From an uncultured Anaerotruncus sp. (lineage in GTDB: Bacteria; Bacillota; Clostridia; Oscillospirales; Ruminococcaceae), in the NCBI GenBank assembly GCA_944385965.1, contig CALWZG010000045.1, positions 1 through 64,000 on the forward strand: a stretch of 64,000 bases of DNA. Reading direction: 5' to 3'. Below are positions 57,077 through 64,000 of the stretch, piece after piece; the first letter of the stretch is position 1; each line of letters starts with the position of its first letter. Under the pieces are notes generated by a model. The model was not told the origin of the DNA and made no database searches. It was given only the letters and a program-made list of their open reading frames with translations. The position numbers and the translations under genes are program-made.

Positions 57077-57343
57077 TTATGGATGGGATAAAAGGCCATC
57101 CACCGCTTGGTGAATCTCCTCCAGCGTAATTTCATAAGGCATTGGGTCCACATCCTCAAAAGCTCCTCCATCGGCATATTCCTGCCGGTCGGTCCACTCA
57201 ATCACCCAGAAAGGATTCAATGTGGTCACCTTGAAAAATTCCCCATTCAAAGTCCAACATTCCCCCGAGTCTAATTTTATTTTTTTCGCCCCCATTTTCT
57301 GAAATCTGGCCTCCACCAATCGGCGTATCTCCATCTGTGTCAT
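57077..57343 (-). CDS. small unknown protein
   Basis: 88 residues, starting MTQMEIRRLVEARFQKMGAK, with a Trp-rich strand (NPFWVIEWTD) and an acidic C-terminal part. The ATG is six bases after GGGGGAG. No family recognised; it could be an immunity-type small protein, but there is no supporting neighbour. Ends at a bidirectional terminator. Confidence 0.6.
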   Translation of the reverse strand: MTQMEIRRLVEARFQKMGAKKIKLDSGECWTLNGEFFKVTTLNPFWVIEWTDRQEYADGGAFEDVDPMPYEITLEEIHQAVDGLLSHP

Positions 57344-57476
57344 TCCATACTCCCCCATTTCTAAACGCTTATTTTATCATTTTATTGGGCTACTGTCTAT
57401 CAGAACCTCTCCCTAAAAAATTTTCATTTTGAGATTCCCATTGTTTTTTGCTTTTCCGCTGATTTTGCCGCATAAA

Positions 57477-57520
57477 AAAAGCGCTGTGTGACAAGCTAAG
57501 GTCACACAGCGCTTTTCTCA
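57477..57520. terminator. perfect 16-bp hairpin upstream of the TauE genes
   Basis: AAAAGCGCTGTGTGAC / GTCACACAGCGCTTTT around an 8-base loop. The longer T run (seven bases) is on the minus strand, yet no minus-strand gene precedes it; on the plus strand it has TTTTCTC. It is either an attenuator for the TauE genes or a leftover. Confidence 0.6.
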
Positions 57521-57531
57521 GTTTCAGGGCG

Positions 57532-57909
57532 TTGTTTGAGAAAGGGGACGGTGGTATCCAAAAAGGAAAATTTTTGTTTACCGGGGCGTTTGCGGGCCTT
57601 TTAAACGGGCTGTTTGGAGCTGGCGGCGGAATGGTGGTGGTGCCAATGCTGCAAAAAAGCGGATTGACCGTCCAGGAATCCCATGCCACTTCCATCGCCA
57701 TCATTCTGCCGCTGTCCATCCTCAGCAGCCTGCTCTATTTGTCCATGGGCAGAGTGGGGCTCAGGGATGCGCTGCCTTATCTTCCTTTGGGATTGGCGGG
57801 GGCGGCGGTGGGAGGCTGGCTGCTTCCCCGGGTAAAGGCGGTTTGGCTCCATAAACTGTTCGGGATTTTGGTGCTGTATTCCGCCTTCCGTCTGTTTTTC
57901 TCCCCATGA
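57532..57909 (+). CDS. half-size TauE/SafE family permease, first half
   Basis: 125 residues with about four helices and the TauE/SafE signature GLLNGLFGAGGGMVVVPML. The first codon is uncertain: TTG at 57532 or a TTG fourteen codons later, six bases after AAGGA. Full-length TauE proteins have about 250 residues; here the second half is a separate gene whose start overlaps this stop by four bases, so the two should form one transporter, possibly for sulfite or organosulfonates. Confidence 0.75.
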   Translation: MFEKGDGGIQKGKFLFTGAFAGLLNGLFGAGGGMVVVPMLQKSGLTVQESHATSIAIILPLSILSSLLYLSMGRVGLRDALPYLPLGLAGAAVGGWLLPRVKAVWLHKLFGILVLYSAFRLFFSP

Positions 57910-58259
57910 GCTGGCTCACCATCGCCTTGGTCTCTTTTACCAGCGGCCTGCTGGGGTCCCTGGGAATGGGAGGGGGCGCTATCCTCCTGCTTTATCTGCG
58001 GGTGTATGGAGGGATGGAGCAGCTGGCCGCCCAAGGGGTCAATCTGCTGTTCTTTCTGCCAATCGCCCTGTTCTCCATCCTGCTCCATAGCAGAAGCCGC
58101 CTCATCCGTTGGAAAACGGTAGGTGTTTGTCTGTTGATTGGCCTTCCTATGGTGTTTGGCGGGATATGGCTGGGCAAGCTGATGGGAGCGGCATGGCTTT
58201 CCCGGGGATTTGCCCTTCTGCTGGCATTCATCGGTCTGCGGGAGCTGCTGCAAAAATAG
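57906..58259 (+). CDS. half-size TauE/SafE family permease, second half
   Basis: 117 residues with about four helices, repeating the pattern SGLLGSLGMGGGAILLLYL. The ATG overlaps the stop of the first half (ATGA), implying coupled translation. Two-gene TauE pairs are known in Firmicutes, so this is not a recent break. The cargo is not known. Confidence 0.78.
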   Translation: MSWLTIALVSFTSGLLGSLGMGGGAILLLYLRVYGGMEQLAAQGVNLLFFLPIALFSILLHSRSRLIRWKTVGVCLLIGLPMVFGGIWLGKLMGAAWLSRGFALLLAFIGLRELLQK

Positions 58260-58330
58260 CAGGGAAACAATCCCTATGGTATAAACCTGAAATTTCAAGT
58301 TCAAAATAATACCGGAGGTGTAACCACATT

Positions 58331-59095
58331 ATGAGCGAATTTCATCCAAAAAACAAATTCAGCAAATTCATGGCCGGAAAAGGATTTTACGTTGCCTTGG
58401 CGGTTTGCGTGATGGGCGCGGGTACCGCTGCCTGGGTAGCCGTAAACAAAACCATCGACCGTATCGACAACAGCAACAGCCAAATCATTCAGGAAGCCCC
58501 CTCTGCTTCCCAATCGGAGCCTTCTTACGGTTTCCCCGATTTAGAGGAAGCGGGAAAGGCGCAGAGTGGTGTCTCCGCTTCCTCTACCCCGTCTTCCTCC
58601 TCTACTGCCTCTTCATCCTCGTCCAAGGCGTCCTCCGAATCGTCCAAGCAATCCAAGTCGGACACGGCGCAGTCCGCACCGCAGGCTTTTTCCTTCGTCA
58701 TGCCGGTGGCCGGAGACATCAGCGCTCCTTTTAGCAACGGGGAACTGGTGAAAAATGTTACCCTGAAGGAATGGCGCACCCATGATGGAATTGACATTTT
58801 GGCGGAGGAAGGGTCTGTGGTAAAAGCCGCCGGCACTGGATAGGTCACTGCGGTCACCGATGACCCCCTTATGGGAATGACGGTGGAAATCCAGCACCCC
58901 AACAATTTGGTTTCGGTCTACTGTGGATTGGATAAAAAGGTGGATGTGAAGCAGGGCGACCAGGTACAGGCTGGACAGGCCATCGGTAAGGTGGGAGAAA
59001 TCCCCTCCGAAATCGCTTTGGAGACCCACCTGCACTTCTCTATGAAATCTGACGGCAAATGGGTAGACCCTTTAAAGGCTATGGGCAAATCCTGA
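58331..59095 (+). pseudogene. SpoIIQ-like M23 peptidase gene with an in-frame TAG
   Basis: MSEFHPKNKFSKF then a membrane helix at about 18-38, a Ser-rich linker, and a LytM/M23 domain of the SpoIIQ type. The reading frame stops at TAG 58841-58843 (GGC ACT GGA TAG GTC ACT), then continues in the same frame for 83 codons containing the rest of the fold. The metal residues are split: H and D of THDGIDI before the stop, H-x-H of THLHF after it. The site normally has Lys (AAG). SpoIIQ is a forespore protein that pairs with SpoIIIAH during engulfment. GGAGGTGTAACCACATT precedes the start. Confidence 0.8.
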
Positions 59096-59096
59096 C

Positions 59097-59134
59097 AAAT
59101 CAGGCGGTGAACCCCTCACCGCCTGATTTCTATT
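59097..59134. terminator. bidirectional terminator
   Basis: Perfect 14-bp stem AAATCAGGCGGTGA / TCACCGCCTGATTT with a 5-base loop; it closes the M23 gene and the minus-strand gene at 59130. Confidence 0.8.
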
Positions 59135-59348
59135 TGAGGCTTTCTTGTGAACTCTTGCCCGTCCATTTCCGAAGTTCCCAGCTTCCTTTTGCCGTTTGCC
59201 GCAGCTCCAAGCCCTGCTGCTGGCCCTGCCAACTCCAATGGCTCCACAGAAGCACTCGTTCCTGGGGCTCTTTCCAGGCACAGTGGGACGGAAGCTGGAC
59301 CATCCCCAAAATCAAAACCATCATTCCTACTAGAGCCCGCCTTCTCAA
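59130..59348 (-). CDS. small exported protein, unknown
   Basis: 72 residues from a TTG start four bases after GAGGGAG: a basic RRRA start, a hydrophobic helix or signal peptide (VGMMVLILGMVQLPSHCA), and a polar, Trp/Gln-rich tail. A perfect-spaced TTGAAA/TATAAT promoter lies upstream, and the stop is within a terminator, so the unit is complete. A longer frame starts at 59384. No family recognised. Confidence 0.5.
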   Translation of the reverse strand: MRRRALVGMMVLILGMVQLPSHCAWKEPQERVLLWSHWSWQGQQQGLELRQTAKGSWELRKWTGKSSQESLK

Positions 59349-59418
59349 GATGCTCCCTCTTTTCTGACCCATGTAACAACACACATTCTGAATTGTATGT
59401 GTTTATAAGTATAATTCT

Positions 59419-59447
59419 ATTATAAATTTAAATTTATTAAATTTCAA
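59419..59447 (-). promoter_or_regulatory. promoter of the small exported protein
   Basis: Minus strand TTGAAA, 17-base spacer, TATAAT, in an AT-rich gap. Confidence 0.6.
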
Positions 59448-59517
59448 GTATATATATACTTATCATTTATTTTATTTTCAATGGTTTTTCTTTATGATTT
59501 TTTCAGGGGGAATACCT

Positions 59518-59856
59518 TTGCAAGTAGATTATCAGTTATTAGGAAAACGAATCGCCGCCCTGCGCAAAGAGCAGGGTTATACCCAAGAGGCTTTGGCGGA
59601 GCGGGCGGGAATGACCAATGTATTTCTGTCCAATATCGAGAACTGCCGCTCCATCCCCAGCCTGGAAACCTTAATGAAACTCTGCGGTGCCTTATCCGCC
59701 ACCCCGGACCAGATTTTGTTAGGCACCCAAACCCAAAGCCCGGATTATCTCAATTCCGATATTCTGCGGAAGCTGGAGCGCTGCACGCCTCAGGAGCGGC
59801 GTCTGGTGGATGGGTTTCTGGAGCTTTTGGAACGGGAGCGAAACCGAGTGCCTTAG
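59518..59856 (+). CDS. XRE family transcriptional regulator
   Basis: 112 residues with a helix-turn-helix at about 8-62 (LGKRIAALRKEQGYTQEALAERAGMTNVFLSNIENCRSIPSLETL), then a short acidic tail. The start is TTG (TTGCAAGTAGATTATC), seven bases after GGGGGAA. Its targets are not known; it could control the nearby small exported protein or the SUKH gene. Confidence 0.85.
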   Translation: MQVDYQLLGKRIAALRKEQGYTQEALAERAGMTNVFLSNIENCRSIPSLETLMKLCGALSATPDQILLGTQTQSPDYLNSDILRKLERCTPQERRLVDGFLELLERERNRVP

Positions 59857-59879
59857 GGGTAAGGGCATCCAAATATAAA

Positions 59880-59925
59880 AAGAGAGATGGCGAATTTGTT
59901 TTCTTCTGCCATCTCTCTTAAATTT
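59880..59925. terminator. bidirectional terminator
   Basis: Perfect 12-bp stem AAGAGAGATGGC / GCCATCTCTCTT around a 16-base loop, TTTTTATA on the minus strand. Confidence 0.75.
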
Positions 59926-59944
59926 TCCCTTGTATAAATTGGAA

Positions 59945-60523
59945 TCAGGAGCAGTAGGTATCCTCAAAATCCTCATACAAGTCCCCGGACAGCTTCCAAA
60001 GGAACTCGCTGAAGGTAGGAGAAATCAGATGCTCTATTTTTACAACATCCTCATAACTGCTGACCTCCTCCGGGTCCAGACAGTCATCCAAATCCACCAG
60101 CACAATTTTGGGGTCCTGATTGCTGACCTGGTTTAAATCCATACAGACGGCCATGCCCCCTATGGTGGTAGCCAGGGTGACCAAGCCATACCGAATCAAA
60201 ATTCCTCCTGGGGCTCCGCTGGAATTTTCCGCCAGAATCCCCGCTAAATCACACATATAGATGCCCGCCTGGGTCATGGGGATGTGGTTTGGCTCATAGT
60301 CCCTGTAAAATTCCAGCACCGTCTCCGGCACCTGATAATTCCGCAGGGATTCCAGCTCATCCTGGAGATAGACCTGGCTGCGGCTATGAAAAGTTCCATA
60401 CAGGTCGGTCAAGCAGGCAAGTTCCTCAGGGGCAGCCTTTCCAAACCAAGGGGTCTCCCCTTCTTTGGCCCCATTTTTTTCAAAAGTCCTCTTAAATCGG
60501 TCCACAATTTCCTGATAATCCAT
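59945..60523 (-). CDS. SMI1/KNR4 (SUKH) family protein
   Basis: 192 residues. The SUKH pattern is visible as PETVLEFYRDYEPNHIPM near residue 67, then a strand-rich middle and the ending ISPTFSEFLWKLSGDLYEDFE. SUKH proteins are immunity proteins against contact-dependent or polymorphic toxins. No toxin is next to it, so it is an orphan or has a housekeeping role. Starts after ACAGGAGGATTCAGG. Confidence 0.75.
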   Translation of the reverse strand: MDYQEIVDRFKRTFEKNGAKEGETPWFGKAAPEELACLTDLYGTFHSRSQVYLQDELESLRNYQVPETVLEFYRDYEPNHIPMTQAGIYMCDLAGILAENSSGAPGGILIRYGLVTLATTIGGMAVCMDLNQVSNQDPKIVLVDLDDCLDPEEVSSYEDVVKIEHLISPTFSEFLWKLSGDLYEDFEDTYCS

Positions 60524-60599
60524 CCTGAATCCTCCTGTCTATCTGCCAGAGATTTACAAGAGGATTATACATCAAACCCGCAAAAATCACAACAATCCC

Positions 60600-60629
60600 A
60601 AAGGCCGCCCACAAATGTGGGCGGCCTTT
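60600..60629 (-). terminator. terminator after the NPxTG protein gene
   Basis: Perfect 13-bp stem AAAGGCCGCCCAC / GTGGGCGGCCTTT, TTTGGGATT on the minus strand. Confidence 0.65.
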
Positions 60630-60665
60630 ACCGCATATTTGGAGAGCGGAGATTGGGAACAGAAC

Positions 60666-61856
60666 TTATTTGTGGGCTTTCTTCACAGCCACAGCGCCAG
60701 CTGCGGTCAGGGAAGCGATGGCGGCCATCACAGCGGCATTGATCATGTCGCTGGCACCGGTGCCCGGGTTGTTCTTATCGGTGTTGGTGTTCTCGGACTC
60801 ATCCTCGCTGCTGGTATCCTCATTCTCCACGTCAGACACAATGGTGCCATCCTTGATGAGCTTGTTGGTCACAAAGAAGTTATCCAAACGGTTGGTGCGG
60901 AACTCAAGGGTATTGTCCTCCTCATTGAAGGTAGCCTTGATCCGATAGATACGGCCGTTGGCATAACGGTAAGTATACATCTGATCGAACTCGTCCATGA
61001 TGTCCTCTACATCCAGAGCCATCTTACCGGTAGCGGCGAAGGAAGGCTTGCCAGGGAAGGAGAAGAACTTGAAGTCCTGATCAGGGAACTTAGCCAAAAC
61101 CTCTTTGATTCCAGCGTTGGTGGAGAGCATGTTCTTGGTGCTCTCGTCGGTAACGTTTACAGTGAACTGCCACTCGGGACCAGCCAGAGTTACATTTCTG
61201 TAATCGTTGATCTTAGCGATCTTGTTGAACTGGGTATCGGTGATGACAGGATAATCCTGGTCAATCTCAACGATATCGCCCTTGTCCAGACCGGACACAT
61301 AGTCGCCATCCATCTCGGAATAGCCGTAGGAAAACTTCACTTCCTGAGTGAAGACCTCATCGTAACCATCTTTCTTGGTTACCTTCACACGGTACTTGGA
61401 ATCCAGCTCCTCGGTAGGAACGGTGTCCTTGGTCTCCACGTGCAGGTAGTAACCGTCACGGCTCTCCTCAATCTTGAAGGTCTTCATCCGGTTGCCGGAA
61501 ACGTGGGACAAGCTGATTTTGTAAACATCCAGGTGAGCCTCGGTCAGAGCCACATTGGCGCCGTCAATGGTCAGCTTCACAGGGAATTTGTACTCCTTGC
61601 CAGGCTCCAGCAAATCGGTTCCCAGCACGATGCCATCCTCATCAGCCTCAAACACGATGGCGGTGGGCTCAGAGGTGGACTCCACATCAGAGCTGGAAGA
61701 CTCCTCAGAAGAACTGGAACCTTCGCTGGAAGACTCCTCAGAAGAGCTGGAAGTGATGGGGCCGCTGTCACGGACACTCAAATCATCGGCAAACGCGGAT
61801 ACTCCGATGGACAGGGTAGCAGATACTGCAAGCAGAGCGGCAATCGCTTTTTTCAT
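60666..61856 (-). CDS. secreted wall protein with NPxTG sorting signal
   Basis: 396 residues: signal peptide (about 1-23, cut after AFA), a Ser/Glu linker (about 30-65), a strand-rich domain, another acidic linker, and at the C-terminus NPGTG followed by a hydrophobic helix and a basic KKAHK tail, the layout of a sortase substrate. Codon choice resembles that of the ribosomal protein genes, so it is probably made in large amounts. AGGAGGAAACCTAACC precedes the ATG. No sortase gene is in the window. The ectodomain belongs to no family I recognise. Confidence 0.8.
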   Translation of the reverse strand: MKKAIAALLAVSATLSIGVSAFADDLSVRDSGPITSSSSEESSSEGSSSSEESSSSDVESTSEPTAIVFEADEDGIVLGTDLLEPGKEYKFPVKLTIDGANVALTEAHLDVYKISLSHVSGNRMKTFKIEESRDGYYLHVETKDTVPTEELDSKYRVKVTKKDGYDEVFTQEVKFSYGYSEMDGDYVSGLDKGDIVEIDQDYPVITDTQFNKIAKINDYRNVTLAGPEWQFTVNVTDESTKNMLSTNAGIKEVLAKFPDQDFKFFSFPGKPSFAATGKMALDVEDIMDEFDQMYTYRYANGRIYRIKATFNEEDNTLEFRTNRLDNFFVTNKLIKDGTIVSDVENEDTSSEDESENTNTDKNNPGTGASDMINAAVMAAIASLTAAGAVAVKKAHK

Positions 61857-61936
61857 GGTTAGGTTTCCTCCTGAAAATAAAAAAGTTTCTCGCTTCCTGG
61901 GGAACCGTTCATCCGGTGTCCCTGGGAACGAGGCTC

Positions 61937-61965
61937 AGTATACCTGCTGCGCAACACTTTTTCAA
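61937..61965 (-). promoter_or_regulatory. promoter of the NPxTG protein gene
   Basis: Minus strand TTGAAA, 17-base spacer, TATACT, 80 bases before the start. Confidence 0.7.
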
Positions 61966-62235
61966 GAGGATTTTGTTACCAATTTGTCATTTTTATTATG
62001 CAATTATCACTAAATATATTTTATAAATATATATTTTTTGATTTTTTAGATAATTTCTAAAGATAGGCAGGGGAATTTACTAAAGGGGTGTAATAATCCT
62101 TCCAGTTTTGGGCATGCAGTTTCCAAGGGTTGGTTTTCAGAGGGTCTGCCAGAGGATATTCCCACAAAAAGCGGGCCTCTTTTTTATGACTGATACTCCT
62201 GAAAAGGGTTATTGGGGTGCCTTTGCCTGATTGAA
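61966..62235. other. AT-rich intergenic stretch
   Basis: About 270 bases between the NPxTG gene promoter and the terminator of the next gene. I see no convincing gene; a reading frame at 62057-62335 runs through that terminator. Confidence 0.45.
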
Positions 62236-62262
62236 AAGGGGACCCCGTTAAGACGGGGCCCC
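62236..62262 (-). terminator. terminator of the amidase-like gene
   Basis: GGGACCCCGT / ACGGGGCCCC stem with a 3-base loop, TTTTC on the minus strand. Confidence 0.65.
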
Positions 62263-62306
62263 CTTCCTCACCTTCAGAAAAACGTTTTTTCTTTGCCAAG
62301 CCATCT

Positions 62307-62732
62307 TTACTTATGATGGACCCCGCCCAGAACACGGGAATACATACGGAACAATCGGCTCCATGTCAATTCCTCAAGTCCGATGGTATTGGGCCGGACC
62401 CGGTTGCAGTCATAGGCCAGGATTCCATTTTTGGTTTTTCCCGCTACAATCAGAGCGTGCTGGGTCCCTTTCCGCATGGCGAAGGTGACACGATCCCCAG
62501 GGTCCACACCCTCAAAAAAAGCTTTTATCTCCTCGGCACTCCCAAAGTTTTTGGTAGGGCCAAATTGAGGGCCAGCTCCATAGGTGGCGTCCAGCACCAT
62601 CCGGGCAAAGCCCACACACTCCCATCCTCCGCCATAAGCGCCTTTCCAAATCTGCCCCACAAGCAAATCAGGCAAGGGATAATTCCCATTCCAAACCTGC
62701 GGTGTCACTTTGGTATTTCCCACAACAGCCAC
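62307..62732 (-). CDS. papain-like amidase/CHAP domain protein, short form
   Basis: 141 residues. Cys-containing motif WECVGFARMVLDATYG near residue 38 and the His motif QHALIVAGK near 92, as in NlpC/P60- and CHAP-type peptidoglycan hydrolases or amidases. The start is GTG, eight bases after a perfect AGGAGG. No signal peptide is visible, so either the protein acts inside the cell, for example on phage or spore material, or it is a truncated remnant of a longer protein. Confidence 0.6.
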   Translation of the reverse strand: MAVVGNTKVTPQVWNGNYPLPDLLVGQIWKGAYGGGWECVGFARMVLDATYGAGPQFGPTKNFGSAEEIKAFFEGVDPGDRVTFAMRKGTQHALIVAGKTKNGILAYDCNRVRPNTIGLEELTWSRLFRMYSRVLGGVHHK

Positions 62733-62762
62733 TGCAAAAGCCTCCTAAATCATTCTGAAACC

Positions 62763-63000
62763 CCATAAATAGAGAATTTATTTCATCCTCCCTTTGGGAC
62801 TTCCTGGATTTCATAAAACGTCCATCCACTATTCTATGCAAAAGACTTCTTTTAGGAAACAACGGCTGGTATTTGGAATTAGGCTGAACAAGGGTGCATT
62901 TTCCAGCAGATAAATCTTTTTTAAAAAGTCCTCAAGTCCCTGGTCCTCCAGATAAAATTGGACAAATCAAATACTCCCAAGACGGGGTCATTAGGTATAG
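62763..63000. other. intergenic region before the two-component genes
   Basis: About 240 bases that hold the start region of the amidase-like gene and no further gene that I can support. A switch in composition and codon use occurs between here and 63.2 kb. Confidence 0.45.
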
Positions 63001-63022
63001 GGAAAATGGAAAAACAGGCTAA

Positions 63023-63042
63023 TGGCATGACATGACATGCCA
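63023..63042 (+). promoter_or_regulatory. palindrome upstream of the response regulator promoter
   Basis: TGGCATG and CATGCCA separated by six bases (ACATGA), just before the promoter; a plausible operator for self-control by the regulator. Confidence 0.4.
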
Positions 63043-63054
63043 TTTTCAAAAAAC

Positions 63055-63083
63055 ATGACAAAGTTTTGATGGTATGCTATCAT
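63055..63083 (+). promoter_or_regulatory. promoter of the two-component operon
   Basis: ATGACA, 17-base spacer, TATCAT; about 130 bases before the response regulator gene. Confidence 0.45.
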
Positions 63084-63214
63084 ATGGAAGGTGCTGAACC
63101 TCTTGGACAGCCCGCAATGTACTGAACCAACTGCTTCAGGAGATGAATACCGACTCTGTGGATATAGGTCTGCTGCCGGTGAGATCATCTCCTTATAGGT
63201 TAAGGAGATTACTT

Positions 63215-63880
63215 ATGAGAATTTTGATCATAGAAGATGAACAGGAGTTATTGCAGGACATTGCAAAAGGTCTGACGCTCAAAGGCTACGCCGTAGATGG
63301 GGCGAATGATGGACAAGTGGGCTGCCAAATGGCATTAGATGAAGCATATGATCTCATCGTGCTGGATTTGAATTTACCGGGGATGGATGGCTTTACCATT
63401 CTGAAAGAGGTTCGGCAGGAACAGCCGCAGACAAAAGTGCTGATCCTGACGGCAAACTCCGAACTGGACAGCAAGTTATCTGGCTTTGAACTTGGGGCCA
63501 GCGATTACCTGACAAAGCCATTCCATTTCGCCGAACTGGAAGCGCGCATCCGAGTTTTACTGAACCGTCAGTTTATTCAGCGTGCCAACTGTTTGACCTA
63601 CGAGGGCATATCGTTGAATACTCTCAGCCGCACTCTACAAATAAAAGAAGAGCCTGTGGAGCTTACCGCAAAAGAACTTGCAATATTGGAATATTTCCTG
63701 CTGAACCAATGACGACTGATTACCCAGCAGGAACTGGTTGAGCATGTCTGGGACGGGAATGCCGACCCGTTCAGCAATTCTATCCGGGTACATTTGTCTG
63801 CCTTGCGCAAGAAGCTGAAAAGCAAACTGGGGCATGATCCTATCCAGACAAAAATCGGAGAGGGGTACCGTTTATGTTGA
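63215..63880 (+). pseudogene. OmpR-type response regulator gene with an in-frame TGA
   Basis: MRILIIEDE receiver domain with phosphorylation site Asp51 in VLDLNLPGMDG and the TKPFHFAELEAR segment, then an OmpR winged helix. The frame stops at TGA 63710-63712 (CTG AAC CAA TGA CGA CTG ATT) and continues in frame with ITQQELVEHVW, IRVHLSALRKKL and GEGYRLC to 63880, so one base change (normally GGA, Gly) cuts off most of the DNA-binding domain. TAAGGAGATTACTT precedes the start. The kinase start overlaps its end by seven bases. Confidence 0.8.
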
Positions 63881-64000
63881 AAAAAATACCGCTGCGTATC
63901 CGTTTTGTACTGGTTGCCAGCATGTTTTTGCTGGTTTCCTGCGTTGCATTGATGCTCCTTTCCAACGTGTCGGCTGTGCAGATGATGGAGGTAATTACTG
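63874..64000 (+). CDS. histidine kinase, N-terminal part only
   Basis: MLKKIPLRIRFVLVASMFLLVSCVALMLLSNVSAVQ and a few further residues before the window ends. A basic start, one membrane helix (about 10-31) and the beginning of an extracellular sensor loop are as expected for the kinase partner of the response regulator; its start overlaps the regulator gene. The rest is outside the window. Confidence 0.75.
   Translation, partial: MLKKIPLRIRFVLVASMFLLVSCVALMLLSNVSAVQMMEVIT

Noticed and set aside
58841-58843. TAG as a recoded amino acid
   Set aside because: RF1, which reads UAG, is encoded in the window, and no pyrrolysine or suppressor signal is seen; a mutation or sequence error is simpler.
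60615-61862. 415-codon plus-strand open frame opposite the NPxTG protein
   Set aside because: Shadow; the minus strand has promoter, binding site, signal peptide and sorting signal.
62057-62335. 92-codon minus-strand open frame
   Set aside because: It runs through the terminator hairpin at 62236-62262 and has no binding site.
63710-63712. TGA as glycine
   Set aside because: TGA terminates several other genes here (for example at the ATGA overlaps), so the code is standard.
1-64000. CRISPR arrays, tRNA or rRNA genes, and insertion sequences
   Set aside because: I found no regularly spaced repeats, no tRNA T-loop signature, no rRNA-like sequence and no transposase with terminal repeats. A covariance-model search would settle the RNA question.

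Overview
The window is a piece of chromosome from a low-to-mid-GC Gram-positive anaerobe, most likely an Oscillospiraceae/Clostridia-type gut Firmicute. The evidence is strong AGGAGG ribosome binding sites, TTGACA/TATAAT promoters, a SpoIIQ-like sporulation gene, an NPxTG wall-anchored protein, an RpoC without large insertions, and Firmicute families such as DUF951, DUF1934, DUF4349 and YheO-type regulators. No tRNA, rRNA, CRISPR array or complete insertion sequence was found. The species cannot be named from the sequence alone.

Layout. 0.3-12.7 kb (minus strand): rpoB-rpoC, then rpsL-rpsG-fusA-tuf, each block with its own strong promoter. 12.7-24.7 kb (mostly minus): a frameshifted small gene next to a DUF6882 gene; a DUF951-prfA-sua5-coaE-lytic transglycosylase-M18 aminopeptidase operon; a plus-strand S1-domain gene; an AEC transporter, rarA, a HEAT-like gene, glyA and a DUF2752 gene. 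24.8-29.8 kb: two small membrane proteins, a 0.6-kb very AT-rich stretch, and an aromatic amino-acid module made of a tryptophanase, an NSS symporter and a YheO-type regulator. 29.8-37.1 kb (minus): a GGDEF-EAL protein and a BMP-type nucleoside ABC importer. 37.4-46.3 kb: a DUF2185/DUF4241 protein, an HPr-like protein without its active-site histidine, mtaB, a TVP38 protein, a DUF4349 lipoprotein, a D,D-carboxypeptidase homologue with all three catalytic motifs altered, metY and a phosphoesterase. 46.4-50.9 kb (minus): a DUF2089 regulator pair, then rpmG-secE-nusG-rplK-rplA-(L10 leader)-rplJ-rplL. 51.6-57.0 kb (plus): ddl, murI, DUF1934, argS and a homocysteine-methyltransferase-like gene without zinc cysteines. 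57.0-61.9 kb: small accessory genes, two half-size TauE proteins, an M23/SpoIIQ-like gene broken by an in-frame TAG, an XRE regulator, a SUKH protein and an abundant-looking NPxTG surface protein. 61.9-64 kb: a papain-like amidase fragment, then a response regulator broken by an in-frame TGA and the start of its histidine kinase, running off the window.

How it fits together. Much of the window is transcription and translation machinery (RNA polymerase, elongation factors, ribosomal proteins, NusG/SecE, RF1, tRNA modification by Sua5 and MtaB, ArgS). A second theme is cell-wall metabolism (Ddl, MurI, lytic transglycosylase, carboxypeptidase-like protein, M23 peptidase). The tryptophanase, symporter and regulator probably form an amino-acid import and catabolism unit yielding indole, pyruvate and ammonia. 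The rplKAJL and rpoBC blocks, adjacent in most bacteria, are about 35 kb apart here.

The items most worth a second look are the carboxypeptidase pseudoenzyme, the HPr-like protein that keeps only its serine phosphorylation site, the zinc-less methyltransferase, the tryptophanase on a tyrosine-phenol-lyase-like scaffold, three genes interrupted by single-base lesions, and a possible short RNA divergent from rpoB. No clear new multi-gene system was identified.
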